DNA of 64,000 nt, from assembly GCF_003269035.1 (NCBI RefSeq), contig NZ_QLTK01000001.1:620001-684000 (forward strand), given 5' to 3'. The translations under genes were made by a program, and so were the position numbers. Positions 52,730 to 61,548 of the stretch are shown here, in pieces. How positions within the stretch are numbered: the first letter of the stretch is position 1; each line of letters begins with the position of its first letter. The DNA is from Paraburkholderia bryophila (lineage in GTDB: Bacteria > Pseudomonadota > Gammaproteobacteria > Burkholderiales > Burkholderiaceae). The notes beneath the pieces are model-generated. The model had not been told where the DNA came from. It did not search any database and worked only from the letters and a program-made list of their open reading frames with translations.

Positions 52730-53008
52730 TCAGTTAGAAGCTTGCCACGTTTTGAGGTGTCGAATCAGAGCTGACGCCATCCAGACGACAATCGCCGCGA
52801 TGATAAAGCTCGCGGTAAGCAATACGCCCAGCAACACATTTTCCTCACCCTCGGTACCGGTTGTTCGAAACAGCTGAAACAACGGCGCCAATGCCGTCCA
52901 CGCCGCGTCGCTGCCGACCCAGCGCGCCAGAGGGCCAATTTGCGAAAGGCCGATGAATACGAGCGGGGTAAGCAAGGCAGCGAGAGCCATGCGCAAGATG
53001 CTTTTCAT
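52730..53008 (-). CDS. Small membrane protein, probable immunity protein to Tlde1
   Basis: A 92-residue inner-membrane protein with two hydrophobic segments (LRMALAALLTPLVFIGLSQI and VLLGVLLTASFIIAAIVVWM) separated by a polar loop that would face the periplasm. The ATG overlaps the stop of the Tlde1-like gene by 4 nt. Position, size and topology fit an immunity protein of a periplasm-acting toxin. I do not recognise the family directly. Confidence 0.65.
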   Translation of the reverse strand: MKSILRMALAALLTPLVFIGLSQIGPLARWVGSDAAWTALAPLFQLFRTTGTEGEENVLLGVLLTASFIIAAIVVWMASALIRHLKTWQASN

Positions 53009-53487
53009 CGCACTTCCACCGTTCCGTAGTACGGGATGTCGGTACCTGGGATCATCGTAGGCGGTTGAGATAGCAGGTAGCTTCGCAGGCGATCAAACTG
53101 CGCCTGCGATGTGAGCGTGATGCATCTGTCACTGACATTCCAGCGGCCAGTGGGATGCAGCCGGAAGTTGCCGCGCCTCACGCCGTTGACGAACGTCCAA
53201 TCGTCAATCTTGCCGTCGGCGCTGTACAGCGCGAACCACGTGGCGCGATCACTCCTGGACCAGATATCGAGCGCGAAGTCGCGCACCCGTCCAAGTCGGC
53301 CGCCGGGTTCGCGCGTGATGATGTAGTAGCGCCCCTTCGGGATCGGTCCAGCGCCGACAACCGCGGTATCGGAGGGGTTATCGATGTGCTGACTATTGCC
53401 TGAAAACGCGGCCACGCCGCCGAATCCAGAGCAGACCAGCGCGGACACTTTCTGATTGTTAAGCGTGAAATAGCAGGACGCAGGCAT
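53005..53487 (-). CDS. Tlde1 (DUF2778) L,D-transpeptidase-type toxin
   Basis: A 160-residue protein of the DUF2778/Tlde1 family. Conserved elements are GGVAAFSGN near residue 28, the GPIPKGRYYI strand, DFALDIWSR, and the catalytic His111 and Cys122 in RLHPTGRWNVSDRCITL (numbered from the ATG at 53487). Family members are type VI secretion toxins that alter peptidoglycan by L,D-carboxypeptidase/exchange activity. There is no signal peptide, as expected for a T6SS-delivered enzyme. A TTG two codons upstream is an alternative start. No Hcp, VgrG or PAAR gene is next to it; the T6SS must be elsewhere. The overlapping downstream membrane protein is the likely immunity partner. Confidence 0.75.
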   Translation of the reverse strand: MPASCYFTLNNQKVSALVCSGFGGVAAFSGNSQHIDNPSDTAVVGAGPIPKGRYYIITREPGGRLGRVRDFALDIWSRSDRATWFALYSADGKIDDWTFVNGVRRGNFRLHPTGRWNVSDRCITLTSQAQFDRLRSYLLSQPPTMIPGTDIPYYGTVEVR

Positions 53488-53760
53488 TACCAATGCCCTC
53501 GATTGCGATAGACGGCCGTAATGTATGACGAAAGAGACTGTGCAGGCAACGAACGACGTCGAAGAGCAATGAAGTTATGCGATTTGGCTGCGGATAGCCT
53601 GGTGCTGTCTCAGTGATTGTTCCCAGACAACGGAATTGCCCCAAGGACGCCCCGCTCTGATGGGAGGCAATGAGAACTCTGAGCAACGATGGAAATTGAA
53701 ACTGGCTAAAACCCTTGATGCAGTGGATTTTTTAACTACAGAAAACACGGGGAGAACCCA

Positions 53761-53845
53761 TGGTACCGGGGACCGGACTTGAACCGGCAAGCCGTTAGGC
53801 GGCGGATTTTAAGTCCGCTATGTTTACCAATTTCATCACCCCGGC
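53761..53845 (-). tRNA. tRNA-Leu (anticodon UAA)
   Basis: The minus strand reads GCCGGGGTGATGAAATTGG from 53845, an anticodon arm GGACTTAAAATCC with UAA, a long variable arm, a TTCAAGTCC T loop and a 3' CCA encoded at 53763-53761. The acceptor stem GCCGGGG pairs with CCCCGGT (one G-T pair). The 85-nt length with a long variable arm is typical of tRNA-Leu. Confidence 0.95.
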
Positions 53846-54005
53846 AGGGCGTTGAATCTTACGTGGACGCGAATTCTACCATTGCCTGGCGAGCGCACCA
53901 AACCGGCGCAATCCGACCGCCCATCCACCCTTCCCCCGCCCCCGCCGCGCTGAATGTCGAAGTCATCCGTTAGTCACAAAGCTTCCCGATAATCCGCTCA
54001 CGAAA

Positions 54006-54047
54006 ACGTTTACAACGCGACGTTGACAACCCGACGTTTGCAACCCG
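54006..54047. promoter_or_regulatory. Three tandem 14-bp repeats before the LacI-type gene
   Basis: ACGTTTACAACGCG, ACGTTGACAACCCG and ACGTTTGCAACCCG lie head to tail (54006-54019, 54020-54033, 54034-54047), ending 11 nt before the start codon. They are candidate operators for the LacI-type repressor itself; the ACGTT core is shared with LacI-family operators. Confidence 0.55.
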
Positions 54048-54058
54048 AGCGGAACCCC

Positions 54059-55135
54059 ATGACCCCGACGATCAAAGATGTCGCCGCGCACGCTGGCTTC
54101 TCCATCGCCACGGTCTCGCGCGCGATCAACGCGCCGCACACCGTCAATCCCGTCACGCTCGACAAGGTGCGTCAATCGATCGACGCTCTGAATTTCCGCC
54201 CCAGCCCGCTGGGCCGGCAACTGCGCGGCGAGCGCACGCGTCTGATCGGCGTGGTTCTGCCCACGCTCGCCAACCCGGTTTTCGCCGAATGCCTGCAAGG
54301 CATCGACGAACTCGCGTCGGCCCGGGGCTACCGGCTCATGCTGATGACCACGCAATACGACGCCGATCGCGAACGCCACGCCATTGAAACGCTGCGCGAA
54401 CATCGCGTGGAAGGCCTGATCCTGACAGTGTCCGACGCCGACACGCACCCGCTGCTCGATGAACTCGATCGCGACGGCCTGCTTTACGTGCTGATGCATA
54501 ACGACACGGTGCGTCGCCCGTCGGTGTCGGTCGACAACCGTCTGGCCGCCTACGACGGCGTGCGCATGCTGATCGCGCACGGCCACCGCCGCATCCTGAT
54601 GCTGGCCGGCTCGCTGGCCGCGTCCGACCGCGCGCGTCAACGGCATCTGGGTTACTCGCAAGCCATGCAGCAGGCCGGCCTCTCTCCCGCGCCCGCGCTC
54701 GAAGTGGATTTCAACGCCGACGAACTGTCGCCGTCGGTGCTCGCGCATCTGACCAGCGGGCCGAATCGGCCGAGCGCGCTGTTCTGCAGTAACGATCTGC
54801 TCGCGATGGTGGTCATGCGCGGCCTGCGCCGCGCGCGTCTGCAGATTCCGCACGACATGTCGATTCTCGGTTTCGACGGCCTCGCCGTGGGCGATCTGCT
54901 GTCGCCGCCGCTCGCCAGCGTCTGCGCGCCGAATCGCGAAATCGGTTGCGCGGCGTGGGAGCGTTTGCTGGCGCGTGTCGGCGGGACGTACGAAGCACTG
55001 AACGAAACCTCGCTCACGTTGACCTTGCCGCACAGCTTGCGCCAGGGCGCGACCATCGCGGCGATTTCGAATCGCGATGCGATGTCGTCGTCGCCGCACG
55101 CAGCCGCGACGGCAGCGGAAAAACCGTTCGCCTGA
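54059..55135 (+). CDS. LacI-family transcriptional regulator
   Basis: A 358-residue LacI/GalR regulator. The N-terminal helix-turn-helix reads TIKDVAAHAGFSIATVSRAI (3-22) and the hinge helix is RPSPLGRQLRGERT. The ligand-binding domain has LIGVVLPTLANPVFAE and the C-terminal LGFDGLAVGDLLSPPL. The ATG at 54059 is chosen over an upstream start because the HTH then begins at residue 3. It stands ahead of the ABC importer genes and probably represses them. The gap to the next gene (55136-55243) contains imperfect repeats of a CTCACGTCTTC-like unit that may be further operators. Confidence 0.85.
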   Translation: MTPTIKDVAAHAGFSIATVSRAINAPHTVNPVTLDKVRQSIDALNFRPSPLGRQLRGERTRLIGVVLPTLANPVFAECLQGIDELASARGYRLMLMTTQYDADRERHAIETLREHRVEGLILTVSDADTHPLLDELDRDGLLYVLMHNDTVRRPSVSVDNRLAAYDGVRMLIAHGHRRILMLAGSLAASDRARQRHLGYSQAMQQAGLSPAPALEVDFNADELSPSVLAHLTSGPNRPSALFCSNDLLAMVVMRGLRRARLQIPHDMSILGFDGLAVGDLLSPPLASVCAPNREIGCAAWERLLARVGGTYEALNETSLTLTLPHSLRQGATIAAISNRDAMSSSPHAAATAAEKPFA

Positions 55136-55243
55136 CCCGTCTTCCGACTCACGTCTTCTAGCTCACGTCTTCGGATGCACGTCTTTCGACTCACGCACTT
55201 CGACCCCGAACCACCCGCTCTCGTCCTCTCCAGGAGACCCGCA

Positions 55244-56422
55244 GTGATCCGCTCGTCCGCCCGCTTTATTTCGCCGCTTAAGCCGCTTAAGCCGCTTAAG
55301 CCGCTTAAGCCGCTTAAGTCGCTCAAGTCGCTTGCGTCGCTTGAATCGCTCAAGTCGCCCCAATCGCATCCGTCACTCAAACCGCGCTGGTCCCGCCTCG
55401 CGCGCACCAGCGCCGCTGTGCTCTCCGCCGGCGCGCTAATCACCGCCGCGCTAGGCGCGCTTGCCCCGCAAGCGGCTCTCGCCGACGAAACCGCGATCTG
55501 CTACAACTGCCCGCCCGAATGGGCCGACTGGGCAAGCCAGATCAAGGCGATCCAGCAAAAGACCGGCATCCGCGTGCCGTTCGACAACAAGAACTCCGGC
55601 CAGTCGATCGCGCAACTGATGGCCGAGCAGAAGAGCCCGGTCGCCGACGTGGTGTACCTGGGCGTGTCGTCGGCCTTCCAGGCGAAGGATAAGGGCGTGG
55701 TCCAGCCGTACAAGCCGGCGCACTGGGACGACATTCCCGCCAACGAGAAGGACCCGCAAGGCTACTGGTTCGCGATCCACTCGGGCACGCTGGGCTTCTT
55801 CGTCAACAAGGACGCGCTCGAAGGCAAACCGGTGCCGCGTTCGTGGGCCGACCTGCTCAAGCCTGAATACAAAGGCATGATCGGCTACCTCGATCCGTCG
55901 AGCGCGTTCGTCGGCTATGCAGGCGCGGTGGCGGTGAACCAGGCGCTCGGCGGCACGCTCGACAACTTCGAACCGGGCCTCGACTGGTTCCGCAAGCTCA
56001 AGGCCAACGCACCGATCGTACCGAAGCAAACCGCCTACGCACGCGTGATGTCCGGTGAAATTCCGATCCTGCTCGACTACGACTTCGACGCCTATCGCGC
56101 CAAGTACAAGGACCACGCGAACGTCGAATTCGTGATCCCGAAGGAAGGCACGATCTCGGTGCCGTACGTGATGAGTCTCGTGAAGGGCGCACCGCATGAA
56201 GCGAACGGCAAGAAGGTGCTCGATTTCGTGCTCTCCGACGAAGGCCAGAAACTGTGGGCCGAAGCTTATCTGCGCCCGATCCGCGCCAACGCAATGAGCC
56301 CGGAAATCGCCGCCAGATTCCTGCCGGCCGCCGACTACGCACGCGCCAAGCCGGTGGATTTCGGCAAGATGGCGGAGAAGCAGTCGAGCTTCGGCGAGCG
56401 TTATCTCCAGGTGATGCATTGA
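55244..56422 (+). CDS. ABC transporter substrate-binding protein (iron/phosphonate-type fold)
   Basis: A 392-residue periplasmic binding protein. The GTG at 55244 is favoured by AGGAG seven bases upstream. The first 45 residues are an unusual repeat-rich n-region, mainly Leu-Lys-Pro triplets, encoded by 9-bp tandem repeats; then comes a Sec signal core (AAVLSAGALITAALGALAP) cut after ALA. The mature protein has ICYNCPPEW, NSGQSIAQLMAEQKSPVADV, LGFFVNKDAL and WADLLKPEYKG, as in type 2 binding proteins for iron, 2-aminoethylphosphonate or similar ligands. It begins an operon with two permeases, an ATPase and a phosphodiesterase. Ligand unknown; the phosphodiesterase hints at a phosphorylated compound. 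Confidence 0.82.
   Translation: MIRSSARFISPLKPLKPLKPLKPLKSLKSLASLESLKSPQSHPSLKPRWSRLARTSAAVLSAGALITAALGALAPQAALADETAICYNCPPEWADWASQIKAIQQKTGIRVPFDNKNSGQSIAQLMAEQKSPVADVVYLGVSSAFQAKDKGVVQPYKPAHWDDIPANEKDPQGYWFAIHSGTLGFFVNKDALEGKPVPRSWADLLKPEYKGMIGYLDPSSAFVGYAGAVAVNQALGGTLDNFEPGLDWFRKLKANAPIVPKQTAYARVMSGEIPILLDYDFDAYRAKYKDHANVEFVIPKEGTISVPYVMSLVKGAPHEANGKKVLDFVLSDEGQKLWAEAYLRPIRANAMSPEIAARFLPAADYARAKPVDFGKMAEKQSSFGERYLQVMH
55273..55317 (+). repeat. 9-bp tandem repeats in the signal-peptide region
   Basis: Five perfect copies of GCCGCTTAA, continued by degenerate copies to about 55360. In the reading frame they encode Leu-Lys-Pro repeats. A slippage-prone tract inside a coding sequence. Confidence 0.9.
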
Positions 56423-57243
56423 ACGACATTACGTTTCCGCTGCGCTGGCGCATTGCGTTGATCGCGCCGGCGCTGGCGGTGTTTATCGCGTTCTGGCTGT
56501 TGCCGATGGGTGCGCTCGCGCAACTGAGCGGCGACGGCCACGCCTTCGCCACCTATCGCGCCATGCTGACCAATCCGCGCTACATGTCGAGCCTCGGCGC
56601 GACCGTGCTGCTCTCGGCAGCGGTCACGGCGGCCACGCTGGTGTTGTCCGTGATCGCCGGCTTGCTGCTGGCGCGCCGCGAATTTCCGCTCAAGCGCACG
56701 CTGCTCGCGCTGCTCACCTTTCCGTTGGCGTTTCCCGGCGTGGTGGTCGGCTTCATGGTGATCATGCTGGCGGGACGGCAGGGGCTGATCGGCGCGCTCT
56801 CGCTCAAACTCACCGGCGACCGCTGGGTGTTCGCGTATTCGATGAGCGGCCTGTTTCTCGGCTACCTGTACTTCTCGATTCCGCGCGTGATCGTCACGGT
56901 GATGGCGTCGGCCACCAAGCTCGACGCGTCGCTCGAAGAAGCCGCGCGTTCGCTCGGCGCGTCGCCGTGGCGGATTACGCGCGACATCGTGCTGCCCGCG
57001 CTGTCGCCGGGTCTGATCGCGGCGGGCGCGGTGTGTTTCGCCACCGCGATGGGCGCGTTCGGCACGGCCTTCACGCTCGCCACCGACATCGACGTGCTGC
57101 CCATGACCATTTACACCGAGTTCACGCTGAACGCCAACATGGTGACGGCGGCCGGTCTCTCGATCGTGCTCGGCATCGTCACGTGGGTAGTGCTGGCATT
57201 CGCGCGCAGCGTCAGCGGTTCCGCCGTGGCGGCAAGCGCATGA
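56419..57243 (+). CDS. ABC transporter permease (first)
   Basis: A 274-residue inner-membrane permease with six hydrophobic segments and the EAA loop EEAARSLGASPWRITRDIVL that contacts the ATPase. The probable start is the TTG at 56419, which overlaps the TGA of the binding-protein gene; the frame upstream of it is antisense-like filler. Its stop overlaps the next permease start (57240-57243). It forms a heterodimer with the second permease. Confidence 0.87.
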   Translation: MNDITFPLRWRIALIAPALAVFIAFWLLPMGALAQLSGDGHAFATYRAMLTNPRYMSSLGATVLLSAAVTAATLVLSVIAGLLLARREFPLKRTLLALLTFPLAFPGVVVGFMVIMLAGRQGLIGALSLKLTGDRWVFAYSMSGLFLGYLYFSIPRVIVTVMASATKLDASLEEAARSLGASPWRITRDIVLPALSPGLIAAGAVCFATAMGAFGTAFTLATDIDVLPMTIYTEFTLNANMVTAAGLSIVLGIVTWVVLAFARSVSGSAVAASA

Positions 57244-58217
57244 GCGGCATCGTCAAATCCGGGGCAACCCGACAACCGGACCTCGCGTCTTCGATGGACA
57301 GTCTCCCCGCTCCTTTCCAGCCGGCCGCGAAGCCACGCTCGCGGTTCACGCTGCCGCCCTCGAGAAGCTGGCTCGCGGCCGGTCAATGGCTCGTCACGCT
57401 GCTGCTGTGCGCGTTTCTGATCGTGCCGGTCATCATGTCGATCATGGCCGGGCTGACGGTCAACTACTTCAAAGGCGTGTCGAGCGGACTCACGCTGCGC
57501 TGGCTCGTCGAAGTGTGGACGCAGTATCACGGCTCGGTGTTCCTGTCGCTCGAAGTCGCGGCGGCAACCCTGTTCATCACGCTGCTGACCGGCGTACCTG
57601 CGGGTTACGTGCTCGCGCGCAGCAAGACGCGGCTCTCGCGCATCATCGAGGAATTTCTGGTGCTGCCGATCGCGCTGCCCGGTCTCGCGTCCGCGCTCGC
57701 GCTGCTGGTGGTCTACGGCGGCTTCACGATGTTCCGTATGAGCGTGGTCTTTATCGTGGTGGGCCACGTGGTGTTCACGCTGCCCTTCATGGTGCGCGCG
57801 GTCGCCGCGGTCTGCGCGAGCAGCGATCTGCGCACGCTCGAAGAAGGCGCGGCGAGTCTCGGCGCGAGCTTCTGGCAGCGCTTCGTGACGGTCGTGCTGC
57901 CGAATGCGCGGCCCGGCATCGTAGCCGGCGCACTGGCGGTCGTGACGTTGTCGATCGGCGAATTCAACCTCACGTGGATGCTGCATACGCCCGACACCAA
58001 GACGCTGCCGGTCGGTCTCGCCGACACCTACGCGTCGTTGCGTATCGAGATCGGCAGCGCGTACACGATCCTGTTTTTCATCATGACGATGCCTCTGCTC
58101 GTCGCCATGCAATGGCTCGGCGTCGATGCGACCGGTCAGCGCAGCGCGGCGAAAAAACGCAGCACGGCTTCGGCATCGAAGTCCATCATCCAGTCCACGC
58201 CCACGTCCACGCCATGA
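57240..58217 (+). CDS. ABC transporter permease (second)
   Basis: A 325-residue permease. A 45-residue hydrophilic N-terminus precedes six membrane segments (first WLVTLLLCAFLIVPVIMSIM). The EAA loop reads EEGAASLGASFWQRFVTVVL. The C-terminus is a basic Ser/Thr tail. The ATG overlaps the stop of the first permease, and its own stop overlaps the ATPase start (ATGA, 58214-58217). Confidence 0.88.
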   Translation: MSGIVKSGATRQPDLASSMDSLPAPFQPAAKPRSRFTLPPSRSWLAAGQWLVTLLLCAFLIVPVIMSIMAGLTVNYFKGVSSGLTLRWLVEVWTQYHGSVFLSLEVAAATLFITLLTGVPAGYVLARSKTRLSRIIEEFLVLPIALPGLASALALLVVYGGFTMFRMSVVFIVVGHVVFTLPFMVRAVAAVCASSDLRTLEEGAASLGASFWQRFVTVVLPNARPGIVAGALAVVTLSIGEFNLTWMLHTPDTKTLPVGLADTYASLRIEIGSAYTILFFIMTMPLLVAMQWLGVDATGQRSAAKKRSTASASKSIIQSTPTSTP

Positions 58218-59266
58218 AACTCGCCTCCGTTCCCATTACGCTCACGCAGTGCGCGAAAACGTTTCGCGGCACACGCGTGCTCGAACCGCTCGATCTGCGG
58301 ATCGGCGCGGGTGAAACGCTGGTGCTGCTCGGGCCGTCCGGCTGCGGCAAGACCACCACGCTGCGCATGATCGCGGGTCTCGAAACGCCGGACGCGGGCG
58401 GCCGCATCGCCTTCGGCGACGAAGACGTGACCGCGCTGCCAATCGAAAAACGCCAGGTGGGCATGGTGTTTCAAAGCTACGCGCTATTCCCCAATCTGAC
58501 GGTGCGCGGCAACATCGGCTATGGACTGAAGATCCGGCGCACGGCCGCGGACACCGCGCGTCAGCGCGTCGACGAATTGCTCGCCATGATGCGTCTCACC
58601 GCGCACGCCGACAAACCGATCGACCAGTTGTCGGGCGGCCAGCGCCAACGCGTCGCGCTGGCGCGCGCGCTCGCGGTGCAGCCGCGCGTGCTGCTGCTCG
58701 ACGAACCGCTCACCGCCCTCGACGCACGTTTGCGCGACACCTTGCGCAGCGAGATGAACACGCTGTTGCGCGAGCTGGGTATCACGACGGTCTACGTGAC
58801 GCACGATCAGGCCGAAGCGATGGAACTGGGCGACCGTATCGTCGTGATGAGCGCGGGCCGCATCGAGCAGATCGGCTCGCCGCGCGACATCTACTACCGG
58901 CCCGCGAATCGCACGGTGGCGCAGTTCGTCGGCACGATCAACCGGCTCGCGGGCGAACGCCGCGACGGCATGCTGACGACCACCGGCGGCGCGGTGCCGC
59001 TATCGTCCTTGCTGGACACCGCGCAGGGCAACGCCGCGCACGAAATCTTCTTCCGGCCGGAAGACGCGTATCTCGCCGATCCGGCCAACGCGCAATTGCG
59101 CGGTCACGTGGAAAGCACGGCGTTTCTCGGCGAGCGCACCCGTCTGACGATAGGCGGCGCCGCACCGGACGCGTTGCTGATCGACGTTGCGGGTCGCGTC
59201 GAACTGGCGCGCGGCACGCCGGTCGGCATCTCGATCGCGCAGGACGCGCTGATTGCGCTATCTTGA
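58214..59266 (+). CDS. ABC transporter ATP-binding protein
   Basis: A 350-residue ATPase of the PotA/FbpC type. Walker A is GPSGCGKTTT, the signature is LSGGQRQRVALARAL, Walker B is VLLLDEPLTALD and the switch histidine is in YVTHDQAEAM. The C-terminal 110 residues form a TOBE-like regulatory domain (FRPEDAYLAD and RLTIGG). It powers the importer made with the two permeases upstream. Confidence 0.93.
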   Translation: MKLASVPITLTQCAKTFRGTRVLEPLDLRIGAGETLVLLGPSGCGKTTTLRMIAGLETPDAGGRIAFGDEDVTALPIEKRQVGMVFQSYALFPNLTVRGNIGYGLKIRRTAADTARQRVDELLAMMRLTAHADKPIDQLSGGQRQRVALARALAVQPRVLLLDEPLTALDARLRDTLRSEMNTLLRELGITTVYVTHDQAEAMELGDRIVVMSAGRIEQIGSPRDIYYRPANRTVAQFVGTINRLAGERRDGMLTTTGGAVPLSSLLDTAQGNAAHEIFFRPEDAYLADPANAQLRGHVESTAFLGERTRLTIGGAAPDALLIDVAGRVELARGTPVGISIAQDALIALS

Positions 59267-59313
59267 CGACATCGCGCTGCTTGGCCAGAGCGCGCTATAA
59301 AAAGGACTACCCT

Positions 59314-60141
59314 ATGCTGCTGGCTCAAATTAGCGACCTGCATATCAAACGGCCGGGCGCGCTCGCTTACCGCCGCGTCGACACCGGCGCGCATCTGGCG
59401 CGCTGCGTCGCCGCGCTCAACGCGCTCGAACCGCGTCCCGATGCCGTGATCATGACCGGCGACCTCGTCGACCAGGGCGATCCGGAACAATACGCCTACC
59501 TCAAAACGCTGCTTGCGCCGCTCGAGATTCCCTACTTCCTGCTGGTCGGCAATCACGACGAACGCGCCGCCTTGCGCGCGGCGTTTCCCGATCGTTCGGA
59601 ATTGCACAGCGGCGGCGAGTTCGTGCATTACGCGGTGGATATCGGCCCGCTGCGTCTGATCGCGCTCGATTCGATGGTGCCGGGTCAAAGCGCCGGCTTG
59701 CTGTGCGACGCCCGGCTTGCCTGGCTCGCGACGCAACTCGACGCCGCGCAAGGCAAGCCGACGGTGGTCGCGTTGCATCATCCGCCGTTCGTGTGCGGCA
59801 TCGGCCATATGGACGAACTGCGGCTCGACCCTGCGGCAGCCGACAAACTGGCCGCGTTGATCGCGCGTCATCCGAACGTGGAACGGGTGATCTGCGGCCA
59901 CGTGCATCGGCCGATGTTCGTGCGCTTCGGCGGCACGATCGCCTGCGCCGTGCCGGCGCCCGCGCACCAGGTCGCGCTTGATCTGCGCGACGACGCGCCG
60001 TCCGCGTTCATGATGGAGCCGCCCGCGTACGCGCTGCATCGCTACGATCCGGCGACGGGTATCGTCACGCATCACGCGTATGTCGAGGCCGCCGATGGGC
60101 CGTATCCGTTCTATGAACCGGAAGGCGCGTTGATCGACTGA
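59314..60141 (+). CDS. Calcineurin-like phosphodiesterase (CpdA/GpdQ-type)
   Basis: A 275-residue metallophosphoesterase. The metal-binding motifs are in order: DLH at the N-terminus (ISDLHIK), GDLVDQG, GNHDERAAL, HHPPF and GHVH. This set matches cyclic-nucleotide and glycerophosphodiester phosphodiesterases. AAAGGA lies before the ATG at 59314. It follows the ABC importer by 47 nt on the same strand and may hydrolyse the imported ligand, for example a glycerophosphodiester. That substrate link is inference. Confidence 0.88.
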   Translation: MLLAQISDLHIKRPGALAYRRVDTGAHLARCVAALNALEPRPDAVIMTGDLVDQGDPEQYAYLKTLLAPLEIPYFLLVGNHDERAALRAAFPDRSELHSGGEFVHYAVDIGPLRLIALDSMVPGQSAGLLCDARLAWLATQLDAAQGKPTVVALHHPPFVCGIGHMDELRLDPAAADKLAALIARHPNVERVICGHVHRPMFVRFGGTIACAVPAPAHQVALDLRDDAPSAFMMEPPAYALHRYDPATGIVTHHAYVEAADGPYPFYEPEGALID

Positions 60142-60293
60142 TCCGCTCGCCTGATTCTGTCGCCCCGGGCCTTTCCGGCGCGGGGTAAACGCGTCACGCG
60201 GCCGTCCGCGCGGTCAGCACGATCTGCCCCGCTCCGGTATGATCGGCACGCTCAAGGACCGCGCATGGGCCGGTCCGTCGAACGTCGCCTCTC

Positions 60294-61505
60294 ATGTCCA
60301 CATCCAACCCGTCTTCTCCCGCTACCGCCGACCGGTCGTTGCGCGGTCTGCTGTTTCTGCTCGCGACCATTGCCGGTGTGTCGGTCGCGAACATCTATTA
60401 CAACCAGCCGTTGCTCGACAATTTCCGCCAGTCGTTTCCGGCCGGCGCGTCATGGGTCGGCGCGGTCCCGGCCGTCACGCAACTCGGCTACGCCGCCGGC
60501 ATGCTGCTGCTGGCGCCGCTCGGCGATCGTTTCGACCGGCGCCGGCTGATCCTGCTGCAAATCGTCGGCATGTGCGTCGCGCTGGTCGTGGCCGCCGCCG
60601 CGCCGACGCTGACGGTGCTGATCGTGGCAAGTCTGGCGATCGGTGTGCTCGCCACCATCGCGCAACAGGCCGTGCCGTTCGCCGCGGAACTCGCGCCGCC
60701 GGCCGAGCGCGGTCACGCGGTCGGCACGGTGATGAGCGGTTTGCTGCTGGGGATTCTGCTGGCACGCACGGCCTCCGGCCTCGTCGCCGAATACTTTGGA
60801 TGGCGCGCGGTGTTCGCTCTGTCGGTCGTCGCGCTGCTGGTGCTGGCGGTCGTGATCATTCTGCGTCTGCCGAAGAGCCAGCCGACGTCGACCCTGCCGT
60901 ACGGCAAGTTGCTGGTGTCGATGTGGCATCTGGTGGTCGAGCATCGCGCGCTGCGCGAGGCGTCGCTGACCGGCGCGGCCATGTTCGGCGCGTTCAGTAT
61001 TTTCTGGTCGGTGCTGGCCTTGCTGCTGGCCGGCGCGCCGTTCCATCTCGGACCGCAGGCGGCGGGGCTGTTCGGGATCGTCGGCGCGGCCGGCGCGATG
61101 GCTGCACCGCTTGCCGGCAAGTTCGCCGACAAGCGCGGGCCGCAATCGATCATCACGGTGTCGATCGCGCTGGTGGCGATTTCGTTCGTGGTGTTCGGCG
61201 CATCGGCAAAGAGTATCGCCGGACTCGTGATCGGCGTGATCATTCTCGACATTGGCGTGCAGGCCGCGCAGATTTCGAACCAGTCGCGCATTTACGCGCT
61301 CAAGCCCGATGCACGCTCACGCGTGAATACGGTGTACATGGTGGCGTATTTCATTGGCGGCGCGTTTGGCTCCGGCGTCGGCGCGTTCGTCTGGCCGATG
61401 TTCGGCTGGCTCGGGGTCAGCGTGGCCGGACTCGCGTTCGCCGGGCTCGCGGCATGGAATCATCTGGCGTTGCCGGCTCGCGCGAAGCGTCAGGGTTTGC
61501 TTTGA
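60294..61505 (+). CDS. MFS transporter (drug/metabolite efflux type)
   Basis: A 403-residue major facilitator with twelve predicted membrane segments. It has VANIYYNQPLLDNF in the first helix, a motif A-like LAPLGDRFDRRRLILLQ between helices 2 and 3, and a long central loop near residue 200. The N-terminus resembles the YnfM/SotB-like exporters often annotated as arabinose-efflux permeases. The substrate is unknown. It is a stand-alone gene with its own 150-nt upstream gap. Confidence 0.87.
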   Translation: MSTSNPSSPATADRSLRGLLFLLATIAGVSVANIYYNQPLLDNFRQSFPAGASWVGAVPAVTQLGYAAGMLLLAPLGDRFDRRRLILLQIVGMCVALVVAAAAPTLTVLIVASLAIGVLATIAQQAVPFAAELAPPAERGHAVGTVMSGLLLGILLARTASGLVAEYFGWRAVFALSVVALLVLAVVIILRLPKSQPTSTLPYGKLLVSMWHLVVEHRALREASLTGAAMFGAFSIFWSVLALLLAGAPFHLGPQAAGLFGIVGAAGAMAAPLAGKFADKRGPQSIITVSIALVAISFVVFGASAKSIAGLVIGVIILDIGVQAAQISNQSRIYALKPDARSRVNTVYMVAYFIGGAFGSGVGAFVWPMFGWLGVSVAGLAFAGLAAWNHLALPARAKRQGLL

Positions 61506-61548
61506 AACGTGCAACGTGCAACGTTGAAGCGCTAGCCGCGCGAGGCGC

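Noticed and set aside
53488..53760. Decayed insertion sequence between Tlde1 and tRNA-Leu
   Set aside because: A 75-residue leftward frame (53459-53686) and a composition shift are visible, but no transposase motif, inverted repeats or target duplication were found.
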